A DNA stretch of 64,000 nucleotides from Tagaea sp. CACIAM 22H2 (lineage in GTDB: Bacteria; Pseudomonadota; Alphaproteobacteria; CACIAM-22H2): the NCBI GenBank assembly GCA_014444615.1, contig PVXE01000012.1, positions 1 to 64,000 of the forward strand. Direction: 5' to 3'. Under the pieces are notes generated by a model. The model was not told where the DNA came from. It was given only the letters and a program-made list of their open reading frames with translations, and searched no databases. Numbering within the stretch: position 1 is the stretch's first letter; each line of letters opens with the position of its first letter. Of the stretch, positions 57,948 through 64,000 are shown one piece after another. The position numbers and the translations under genes are program-made.

Positions 57948-58427
57948 TCAGGCGTTGCGCCGGACCCAGGGAATACGCGCGACCGGCACGCCCTCTTCGA
58001 CAAGCTCGCGCGCTTGCTCGTCGGTCGTTTCGCCGTAGATGTTTTTATGTTCGCGCTCGCCGTAATGCATCGCGCGCGCCTGCTCGGCGAAGTCGCCGCC
58101 GACATTTTCGAAGTTCTTCTCGACATGCTCGCGCAATTTGGCGAGCTCCTTGTGCAACTCCGCCGCCTTCGCGGTCGCCGGGTCGGGGCCGGCGGCAACT
58201 TGCGTGGCGGCTTCGCTCGCGACCGCCTCGGCGGGCACGGGTAAACGCTTGCGGGACTTTTTGGTCCCCGCCAGACGCGGCGCCATCAGCGCCTTTTCGA
58301 TTTTCACGTCGCCGCAAACGGGGCATTCGACCAGGCCGCGCTTGGCCTGGCGGTCGAACGACGCGCCGTCCTTGAACCAGCTTTGAAACCGGTGTTTCTT
58401 GCGGCACTGCAAGTCGAACACGATCAT
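57948..58427 (-). CDS. DUF1178-family protein
   Basis: A 159-residue protein. The family N-terminus MIVFDLQCRKKHRFQSWFKD contains the first Cys and is followed by VECPVCGDVKIEKALMAPRL, giving a likely four-cysteine zinc knuckle. A Glu/Lys/Ala-rich helical middle and the conserved HYGEREHKNIYGETTDEQAR near the end complete the family pattern. The function is unknown. The frame is open upstream, but ATG 58427 is the family start. Confidence 0.88.
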   Translation of the reverse strand: MIVFDLQCRKKHRFQSWFKDGASFDRQAKRGLVECPVCGDVKIEKALMAPRLAGTKKSRKRLPVPAEAVASEAATQVAAGPDPATAKAAELHKELAKLREHVEKNFENVGGDFAEQARAMHYGEREHKNIYGETTDEQARELVEEGVPVARIPWVRRNA

Positions 58428-58472
58428 GACGGTTATTTGGCGCCCGCACGCCGGAAATGCAAGAGAGGGAAA

Positions 58473-58991
58473 ATGAACCCCCATCACGCTTTGCAGCAGG
58501 TTTCGCCCTGGGTGGAGGCCCATGCCGGGCTCGTGGCACCAGGCGGCACGGTTCTCGACCTTGCCGCCGGCGGCGGGCGGCATTCGCGCTATTTCGCCTG
58601 GCACGGGCGCAAAGTGGTCGCGGTCGACAAGGACGTCTCCGCCCTCGCCCACCTGCCCGGCGTGACGGCGATCCAGGCCGATCTGGAGGACGGTTCGCCC
58701 TGGCCGCTCCAGGGGCAAGTCTTCGACGCCGCGGTGGTAACGAATTATCTCCACCGGCCGCTTTTTCCCGACCTGTTCGCGGCGATCCGTACGGGCGGCA
58801 TTCTGATCTACGAGACCTTCGCGCGCGGCAACGAAGCCTACGGCAAGCCCGACAACCCCGATTTCCTGCTGGACCCCAACGAATTGGTCGCGCGCACGCT
58901 GAACCAATTCGTGATCGTCGCGTTCGAGGATCGTTATGTCGACGCGCCCAAACCGGCGATCGTTCAGCGCATCGCGGCGATGAAGATCTAG
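58473..58991 (+). CDS. Class I SAM-dependent methyltransferase
   Basis: A 172-residue TehB-like methyltransferase: TVLDLAAGGGRHSRYFAWHG (motif I), VVAVDKDVSAL (acidic end of beta 2), FDAAVVTNYLHRPLFPDL (motif IV) and GGILIYETFARGNEAYGKP. ATG 58473 has GAGAGG just upstream. The substrate is unknown; tellurite/selenium methylation in the wider family is not evidence for it here. Confidence 0.85.
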   Translation: MNPHHALQQVSPWVEAHAGLVAPGGTVLDLAAGGGRHSRYFAWHGRKVVAVDKDVSALAHLPGVTAIQADLEDGSPWPLQGQVFDAAVVTNYLHRPLFPDLFAAIRTGGILIYETFARGNEAYGKPDNPDFLLDPNELVARTLNQFVIVAFEDRYVDAPKPAIVQRIAAMKI

Positions 58992-58995
58992 CGTC

Positions 58996-59433
58996 TTACG
59001 GGGGCGGAACCTGGGCCGCGACCATGACGCGGTTCCAGGCGTTGATCAGGCCGATCGCGAAGCTGAGCTGCGCGATTTCCGTCTCGTTGAACGCTTCGCG
59101 CACGGCCTGATAGGCCTCGTCCGGCACGCCGCCATGCGAGATATGCGTCAGCGTTTCCGACCACGCGATCGCCGCGCGCTCGCGCGCGTCGAAATCGGGC
59201 GTATCGCGCCAAGCGGCGATCAGGTCGAGCTTGCGCTGCGACACCCCGGCTTTGCGCGCGTTGGCGAGGTGCAGGATGAGGCAGTATGCGCAGCCATTGA
59301 TCTGCGACGCGCGGACTTGCGCCAGTTCGATCAGCGCGAGGTCGAGACCGCAAGTCTTGACCGCCATGCCGAGCTTGATTTGCGCGTCGTAGATCGCGGG
59401 GGCCAGAGCCTTGGGGTCGAAGCGCTTTTCCAT
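58996..59433 (-). CDS. Carboxymuconolactone decarboxylase/AhpD-like protein
   Basis: A 145-residue CMD-family protein with the AhpD-type active site NGCAYCLILHLANARKAG (Cys-x2-Cys-x3-His), suggesting thiol peroxidase-linked activity. The ATG at 59433 has GAGGG before it; an ATG at 59445 would overlap the epimerase stop. It is the last gene of the epimerase operon. Confidence 0.85.
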   Translation of the reverse strand: MEKRFDPKALAPAIYDAQIKLGMAVKTCGLDLALIELAQVRASQINGCAYCLILHLANARKAGVSQRKLDLIAAWRDTPDFDARERAAIAWSETLTHISHGGVPDEAYQAVREAFNETEIAQLSFAIGLINAWNRVMVAAQVPPP

Positions 59434-59441
59434 GATCGCCC

Positions 59442-60419
59442 TCAAATGCCGTTATAGGCGCGGAACCAATCGACGAAGCGCGGCACGCCGTCGTCGATCT
59501 TGGTTTTCGGCTCGAAGCCCAGATCGCGGCGCGAGGCTTCGATATCCGCGAAGCTTTCGCGCACGTCGCCGGGCTGCATCGGTTGCTTGTCGAGGATCGC
59601 TTTGTGGTTGGTCGCGCGCTCGATCAATTCGACGAAGCGCATCAGCGGTTCGGAACGGTGATTGCCGAGATTATAGACGCGATGCGCGGCCTTCTTGTCG
59701 CCCGCGACCGGCGGGCGATCCAACGCCGCGATCACGCCCGCGACGATATCGTCGACATAGGTGAAATCGCGCCGCATCTCGCCGCCGTTGAACAGCGGCA
59801 GCGGTTTGCCTTCCAAAATCGCCTTGGTGAAGATCCACAGCGACATGTCCGGCCGGCCCCACGGGCCGTAGACGGTGAAGAAGCGCAAACCCGTCGCCGG
59901 CACGGCGAACAGATGCGAATAGGCGTGGCTGACCAGCTCGTTCGCGGCCTTGGTGGCGGCGTAGAGCGAGACGGGCTTGTCGATCTTATCGTCGACCGAG
60001 AATGGCAGTTTCTCGTTGCCGCCATAAACCGACGAGGACGAGGCATAGACGAGATGCTTGATGTCGCCGCGCTGGCGGCACGCCTCGATGACGTTGAAAT
60101 GGCCGATGATGTTGGTCCGGATATAGACCTCCGGATGCGATAGCGAGTAGCGCACGCCCGCTTGCGCGGCCAAATGCACGACGCGGTCGATCGACTTGTC
60201 GGCCAGCACGCCGGCGAAGGCGCCGTCAGCGGCCAATTCGCCGCGCACCATGCGGAAGTTCTTGTTCTTCCCAAGCTCGGCCGCGCGCGCCTCTTTCAGG
60301 CTCACGTCGTAATAGGGATCGAAATTGTCGAAGCCCACCACGTCTTCGCCGCGCGCCATCAGCGCTTTGGACAGGTGGAAGCCGATGAACCCGGCGGCTC
60401 CGGTCACGAGAACGGTCAT
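59442..60419 (-). CDS. NAD-dependent nucleotide-sugar epimerase (UDP-glucuronate 4-epimerase type)
   Basis: A 325-residue extended SDR. TVLVTGAAGFIGFHLSKALM (NAD loop), DNFDPYYDVSLKEARAAEL (typical of UDP-GlcA epimerases), SSSSVYGGNEKLPFSVDD, catalytic YAATKAANE (Tyr-x3-Lys), RFFTVYGPWGRPDMSLWIFT. It converts UDP-glucuronate to UDP-galacturonate for surface polysaccharides, by similarity. An open frame continues upstream over the MsrQ-like gene but is a shadow; ATG 60419 is the start. Confidence 0.88.
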   Translation of the reverse strand: MTVLVTGAAGFIGFHLSKALMARGEDVVGFDNFDPYYDVSLKEARAAELGKNKNFRMVRGELAADGAFAGVLADKSIDRVVHLAAQAGVRYSLSHPEVYIRTNIIGHFNVIEACRQRGDIKHLVYASSSSVYGGNEKLPFSVDDKIDKPVSLYAATKAANELVSHAYSHLFAVPATGLRFFTVYGPWGRPDMSLWIFTKAILEGKPLPLFNGGEMRRDFTYVDDIVAGVIAALDRPPVAGDKKAAHRVYNLGNHRSEPLMRFVELIERATNHKAILDKQPMQPGDVRESFADIEASRRDLGFEPKTKIDDGVPRFVDWFRAYNGI

Positions 60420-60430
60420 GGGCCCGTTTT

Positions 60431-61243
60431 CTATGGCCTCGCGCGCGCGAAAGCAACGGCGCAAACCGCACCCACGAAGCCCAAAATCACATGGGCCGGG
60501 CGCGGCGCCAATTCGGGGTCGAAATTGGCCGCGAACACCATCCAGAACGGCGCGCCGAGCTTGACGGCGATGAAGCCCGCCTCGGCCAGCGGCACCAGCA
60601 ACGCCGCCGCGATCCCGAGCGCCAGCGTGACCGCCCAGCCCGCTTGGCCCCAGGCTTTGGCGACGCGCCAGGCCATCGCCCAGACGAAAAGCCCCGCCGT
60701 GATTTGGGTCTCGATCGCGTCGAGGCGCGCTTGCAGGAAGAAATGCACGATCGCCAGCACGCCCAGCGGATAGGCGAGCTTGTGCAATCGCCGCCAATTC
60801 TTGCCGCCCAGGCGCTTGATCATCCCGTCGGTCGAGGTCGCGGCCAAGGCCGCGAGGCCCAGCAACGCGACGAAGCCGATCGTCAAATAGATACGCAGCG
60901 CGATTTCCGACGCGACGGTCGCAAGGACGAAGCCTTGGCTCGCGACATACATCGTGAAATGCAAGGCGAGATAGGCGAAGGCGCCCACACCCAGCATGCG
61001 ACGGATCAGCATGGCCGTCGGCCAATGCCACAGCGAGCGCAACGGCGACACGGCCAGCGACAGCATGAAAAGGCGCAAGCCCATCGTGCCGAGCTCGCGC
61101 GTCGCCGCCTTCAAGGGCTGCGCGCCGAGCTGGCCGGCCGCCAACGCATAGGCGACCCACAAGCCCGGCACGAACAGCGCCAGGAAAACGACGAGTTTCA
61201 ACGGGACGGTCCGGCCCGTCCGATCGGCCCAAGGGAATCGCAC
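60431..61243 (-). CDS. MsrQ-like haem-binding membrane subunit (ferric-reductase-type)
   Basis: A 270-residue protein with about eight hydrophobic segments, of the ferric reductase-like/YedZ family: GTMGLRLFMLSLAVSPLRSL, MLGVGAFAYLALHFTMYVAS (first haem His), GGKNWRRLHKLAYPLGVLAIVHFFLQ (two further His). MsrQ feeds electrons from the quinone pool to MsrP. Here the msrP gene is 16 kb away, so the pairing is probable rather than shown. It follows the pyridoxamine-oxidase-like gene closely. Confidence 0.82.
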   Translation of the reverse strand: MRFPWADRTGRTVPLKLVVFLALFVPGLWVAYALAAGQLGAQPLKAATRELGTMGLRLFMLSLAVSPLRSLWHWPTAMLIRRMLGVGAFAYLALHFTMYVASQGFVLATVASEIALRIYLTIGFVALLGLAALAATSTDGMIKRLGGKNWRRLHKLAYPLGVLAIVHFFLQARLDAIETQITAGLFVWAMAWRVAKAWGQAGWAVTLALGIAAALLVPLAEAGFIAVKLGAPFWMVFAANFDPELAPRPAHVILGFVGAVCAVAFARARP

Positions 61244-61253
61244 GAGGCCGAGC

Positions 61254-61862
61254 TTAGCCCGGATCGACGCCCGCGTTCCGCAACCGCGTTTCGAGATCGG
61301 CGACGCGCGCGCGCAGGCCCGTCACCAGCTCGGCCACGTCCTCCGCCGGCAGCAATTGGGGGATATGCTGCGGGCAGTTCGTGTCCAACGCCTCGATCTC
61401 GATCACGATCGCGCGCTGCGGGGCGGCCGGATAGTTGGGGTCCGTCAGCCGATCGAGCAACGCCGGGTCGTCGGCCACGATCCTTGCCCGGCCCCAGATT
61501 TTGACCCGGCGGCGATGGGCATAGTCGGGCACGAAGAGCAGCACACGGTCGTTCTCCGCAAGATTGCCTTGCGAGATGAATTGCCGGTTGCCCGAGAACT
61601 CGGCGAAACCGAGATGCTTCTCGTCGATCGGCTTCAAGAATCCGGCCGGGCCGCCGCGATGCTGCATATAGGGCCGCCCATCGGCCGAAGCCGAGGCGAG
61701 ATAGAACGAGCGCGTCTGCGCCAGAAACGCCGCCAGATCGGGCGTCACCGTATCGCGACCGCCCTTCGCCTGCTGGCGCGCATAGGAGGCGGCCGACCCG
61801 TCTTCCGCCTGGAAGCGCCGCACCGAGTCCGTGAAAGCCAGTTCGCCGTAATGCCGTCCCAT
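61254..61862 (-). CDS. Pyridoxamine 5'-phosphate oxidase-family flavoprotein
   Basis: A 202-residue split-barrel FMN protein: SFYLASASADGRPYMQHRGGP, FAEFSGNRQFISQGNLAEND, LLFVPDYAHRRRVKIWGRARI. A C-terminal helical tail (ELVTGLRARVADLETRL) is likely coiled coil. Such proteins reduce flavin-linked substrates; pyridoxamine oxidation is not implied. GGGAGAG precedes the ATG. It follows the CMD gene by 11 bases. Confidence 0.85.
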   Translation of the reverse strand: MGRHYGELAFTDSVRRFQAEDGSAASYARQQAKGGRDTVTPDLAAFLAQTRSFYLASASADGRPYMQHRGGPAGFLKPIDEKHLGFAEFSGNRQFISQGNLAENDRVLLFVPDYAHRRRVKIWGRARIVADDPALLDRLTDPNYPAAPQRAIVIEIEALDTNCPQHIPQLLPAEDVAELVTGLRARVADLETRLRNAGVDPG

Positions 61863-61873
61863 CGCACTCTCCC

Positions 61874-62410
61874 TTACGCGGCGTTGCGCCATGCGGCCGG
61901 CGGCTCGACATGGGCGAGATTGTTGAAGAAGTTGGTGAATATATTGAGCGCCACATGGCCCGCGATCTCGGCGATGTCGCCGTCGGTCAAGCCCTTGGCT
62001 TTGGCGCTCGCAACGGCCGCGTCGGCGTTCTTGCCGTAACCTGCCCACAAGGCCGCGGCGAGATCGAGGACGGCTTGGCGACGCGCGTCGCTCGCACGGC
62101 CTTCGCGCGCCGATGCGATATCGGCGGCGTTCAGGCCCGCCCCTTTGGCGAGCTGGCCATGCGCGGCCGCGCAGAAATCGCAGCCGTGGCGCGCGGCACT
62201 GGCCAGTGCGATCGCTTCGGACGCCGCCGATCCCAGCGTGCCCTTGGCGAGCGCGCCCGAGAACGCGAAATAGCCGTCGAGGGCTGCGGGCGAATTGGCG
62301 AGGGCGCGGAACATATCCGGCACCGCGCCGAACTTGGCTTTAACGGCGGCGAAGGTTTCGGCGACGGCGCCTTGGGCTTGGGCGTCGGCGATGCGGGCGA
62401 TCGGGGTCAT
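61874..62410 (-). CDS. Carboxymuconolactone decarboxylase/alkylhydroperoxidase-like protein
   Basis: A 178-residue AhpD-fold protein with the redox site HGCDFCAAAHGQLAKGAGLN (Cys-x2-Cys-x3-His). Peroxidase-type, YciW-like or uncharacterised CMD activity is likely. It begins the CMD-flavoprotein operon, divergent from a LysR gene that probably controls it. Confidence 0.87.
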   Translation of the reverse strand: MTPIARIADAQAQGAVAETFAAVKAKFGAVPDMFRALANSPAALDGYFAFSGALAKGTLGSAASEAIALASAARHGCDFCAAAHGQLAKGAGLNAADIASAREGRASDARRQAVLDLAAALWAGYGKNADAAVASAKAKGLTDGDIAEIAGHVALNIFTNFFNNLAHVEPPAAWRNAA

Positions 62411-62489
62411 GGGGTCGTTTCCTTTCGGTTCGGGTTTCGGTCGGCATTTGCCGGTCCCCGCAACATGGGCGTTTCGCTTGCTGTCCGAA

Positions 62490-62504
62490 ATCGATAATAT
62501 CGAA
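62490..62504. promoter_or_regulatory. LysR-type binding site in the divergent CMD/lysR gap
   Basis: CGATA-A-TATCG (62492-62502) within ATCGATAATATCGAA is a T-N11-A-type inverted repeat in the 119-base gap between the CMD gene and its divergent lysR. Confidence 0.6.
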
Positions 62505-62529
62505 CTTCATTCTCTTGATTTAGGCATGA

Positions 62530-63462
62530 ATGTCCGACCGCCTCGCCGAACTCGAGCTTTTCGTCGCCCTCGCCGCGCGCGGCGCGCTGGCCCCGGCCGC
62601 GCGCGAACTGGGTTTGGGCCCCGCGCGCGCCAGCCGCTTGCTGGCGGCGTTGGAAACGCGGCTGGGCACGCGGCTCGCACGGCGCACCACCCGCGCCTTG
62701 TCGCTGACCGAAGCAGGGCAACGTTATTTGGCGCACGCGCAACGCGCCTTGGCCGAATTGGCGCAAGCGCACACGGTGTTGAAGGGGACACAAGCGGGGC
62801 CGAGCGGCACGCTGCGCCTGACCGCACCGACGCAATTCGGCGCGATCCATGTCGCACCGCTCGCCGCCGAACTGATCGCGGCCCATCCCGCCTTGTCGGT
62901 CGATCTGACGCTGGACGACCATGCCGTCGATCCGATCGTCGGCGGGTTCGACGCGAGTTTGCGCATCGGCACGCCGCCGCCCGGCACACTGATCGCGCGG
63001 CGCGTGGGCGAAACGCGCATCGTCACCGTCGCGTCGCCCGATTATCTCGTGCGGGCCGGCGAGCCGCGCGTCCCCGACGATCTCGACGGCCACGAATGTC
63101 TTGTCTGGCGCGGTGTCGGCCGTACGGCCGCGTGGCGTTTTCGCCGGAACGGCAAATTGCGCGAGCGCGTCGTGAACGGACGTTTCGTCGCGGACTCGCC
63201 CGCCGCGATCCTCTCGGCGGCGATTGCGGGTGCCGGCATCGCGCGCTTGCCCGAATACCAGGCCCGCGCCGCGCTGGCGGCGGGCAAGCTCGTCGAGATC
63301 TTGGGCGAATATGCGCCGCCGCCCGCCCCGATCAACGTGTTGTATCCGGCGCCGGGCGCGGGCCTGCAAATCCCCGCCAAGCTGCGCGTTTTCATCGACC
63401 TCGCCATCGCGCGATTGGCGCCGCAAAAACCCGCGCTGGACAGGCGCATGAAGGACCGCTAG
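62530..63462 (+). CDS. LysR-family transcriptional regulator
   Basis: A 310-residue LTTR of the short-effector type: N-terminal LAELELFVALAARGALAPAA and ASRLLAALETRLGTRL (HTH, residues 4-45), then a substrate-binding domain (GTLRLTAPTQFGAIHVAPL, FDASLRIGTPPPGTLI). It is divergent from the CMD/flavoprotein operon with an inverted repeat between, suggesting local regulation; the inducer is unknown. Confidence 0.9.
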   Translation: MSDRLAELELFVALAARGALAPAARELGLGPARASRLLAALETRLGTRLARRTTRALSLTEAGQRYLAHAQRALAELAQAHTVLKGTQAGPSGTLRLTAPTQFGAIHVAPLAAELIAAHPALSVDLTLDDHAVDPIVGGFDASLRIGTPPPGTLIARRVGETRIVTVASPDYLVRAGEPRVPDDLDGHECLVWRGVGRTAAWRFRRNGKLRERVVNGRFVADSPAAILSAAIAGAGIARLPEYQARAALAAGKLVEILGEYAPPPAPINVLYPAPGAGLQIPAKLRVFIDLAIARLAPQKPALDRRMKDR

Positions 63463-63498
63463 CGTAGCGGCCTTCATAAGGGGAGTTCCCGAAAGGTC

Positions 63499-63549
63499 AT
63501 GCAACCGCGCGCGATCCGTATCGTCCGCTGGTCCCGTTGGTGGCGCTGA
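63499..63549 (+). CDS. trpL: trp leader peptide
   Basis: A 16-residue reading frame, MQPRAIRIVRWSRWWR, ending TGA, 104 bases before trpE. Three of the last six residues are Trp. AAAGG stands close before the ATG. Ribosome stalling at the Trp codons when charged tRNA-Trp is scarce would control the trpE leader, as in known proteobacterial trp attenuators. Confidence 0.85.
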   Translation: MQPRAIRIVRWSRWWR

Positions 63550-63650
63550 GCGCCAGCCAACCCTTTCCCCTTTTTTCCGTCCGTATTGGCCGTTTTGCGC
63601 TTCCCCGTTAGCGGGATTCCGTCCGGCCGCCCCGATTTCAAGGAACTCCC
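63536..63650 (+). promoter_or_regulatory. trp attenuator region
   Basis: The last Trp codons lie in a hairpin: GTTGG-TGGCGC (63536-63546), loop TGA, GCGCCA-G-CCAAC (63550-63561). A competing pairing is GCGC/GCCAA (63550-63560) with TTGGC (63586-63590) and GCGC (63597-63600). Downstream, CGGGATTCC (near 63612) can pair with GGAACTCCCG (63642-63651), covering the trpE ribosome site. A classical stem with its U-tract is not obvious, although a T-run lies at 63571-63576. Confidence 0.6.
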
Positions 63651-63653
63651 GCG

Positions 63654-64000
63654 ATGCGCTACGACTTCACCACGCCCACCGGCCTGACGCTGACCCGACA
63701 GCGCCGCACGCTGGCTTACGACACCGCCCTCGACGGTTTCGCCGAAAAGCTCGACCGCACGCGCGGCGGCTTGTTCTCCTCCGGCGTCGATTATCCCGGC
63801 CGATATTCGCGCTGGGAGTTCGGCTTCGCCGATCCGCCGGTTGAGATCGTCGGCGGCGGCAATAAACTCGAACTCAAAGCGCTGAACGAGCGCGGGATCG
63901 TGCTGATCGATCTGCTCGATCCGATCTTCGAGGATATGGCCGAAGCGCGCATCGTCGCGCGCGATCCCGGCTATCGCCGGATCGAAACGATTGCCGCCGC
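63654..64000 (+). CDS. trpE: Anthranilate synthase component I, N-terminal part (truncated by window end)
   Basis: The first 115 codons, running off the window. The sequence (TRGGLFSSGVDYPGRYSRWE near residues 36-55, then FGFADPPVEIVG and LDPIFEDMAEARIVA) matches the start of alphaproteobacterial anthranilate synthase, often the fused TrpE(G) form. The enzyme makes anthranilate from chorismate in tryptophan synthesis. AAGGAA lies nine bases before the ATG. Whether the glutaminase domain is fused cannot be seen. Confidence 0.85.
   Translation, partial: MRYDFTTPTGLTLTRQRRTLAYDTALDGFAEKLDRTRGGLFSSGVDYPGRYSRWEFGFADPPVEIVGGGNKLELKALNERGIVLIDLLDPIFEDMAEARIVARDPGYRRIETIAA

Noticed and set aside
59442..61232. 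A possible fusion of the MsrQ-like gene with the epimerase in one 596-codon frame
   Set aside because: The upstream half is out of frame with the MsrQ-like protein, and the epimerase has its own ATG at 60419 at the expected family start.

Overview
The window is about 64 kb of GC-rich DNA, densely and almost continuously coding, and looks like chromosome of a free-living alphaproteobacterium. Pointers are the yqeY-dnaG-rpoD order, a methionine synthase split into two genes behind an ArsR-methyltransferase regulator and metF, a trpL leader peptide in front of an alphaproteobacterial-type trpE, trxB followed by a lysR gene, and DUF1178, ELM1-like and COG0523 genes. A Rhodospirillales-like lineage is plausible, but that is inference. 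No rRNA, phage, insertion sequence, integrase, CRISPR or plasmid function was seen.

Layout. 1-6.5 kb: a luciferase-like flavin oxidoreductase, tRNA-Thr, an acetyltransferase, a Rieske oxygenase overlapping a dimethylglycine/sarcosine dehydrogenase-like gene (probable methylamine or betaine demethylation), and a receiver protein. 6.5-15.9 kb: mixed housekeeping genes (glutamate-synthase-like flavoprotein, nuclease, uvrD-prmA, a protease-like protein that has lost catalytic residues, thioesterase, SBF-type transporter). 15.8-21.4 kb: the methionine/folate one-carbon operon arsR-MTase, metF, metH1, metH2, with a clear inverted-repeat operator. 21.7-31.3 kb: mlaA-mlaC, ettA, a histidine-rich CobW GTPase, DnaQ-like exonuclease, a CBS/DUF294 protein and an MHS-type transporter. 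31.6-35 kb: DUF4212 plus an acetate-type sodium symporter, then three small membrane proteins. 36-42.7 kb: tRNA(CAT), a lipoprotein, rpoD, dnaG, yqeY and a DUF2817 peptidase-like gene.

42.7-54.4 kb is the most accessory-looking part. It holds msrP, an unrecognised 641-residue protein coupled to a GT4 glycosyltransferase, a TPR-glycosyltransferase, two 2-oxoglutarate/Fe(II) oxygenases, an AlgI-like MBOAT O-acyltransferase and its SGNH-like partner. Here lie the best discovery candidates: a leftover C-terminal tail of a second MBOAT gene, which shows that an MBOAT-oxygenase pair was once duplicated; FNR-like palindromes in front of both oxygenases; and a small RNA candidate with C-rich (anti-Shine-Dalgarno) hairpin loops and a strong terminator. 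The likely joint task is to build and acyl-modify a surface glycan, possibly in response to oxygen.

54.4-64 kb: lysR-trxB, an ELM1-like protein, an Lrp regulator, DUF1178, a methyltransferase, a CMD protein, UDP-sugar epimerase, an MsrQ-like membrane protein (17 kb from msrP), a LysR-controlled CMD/flavoprotein pair, and the trp leader with the first 115 codons of trpE running off the window end.
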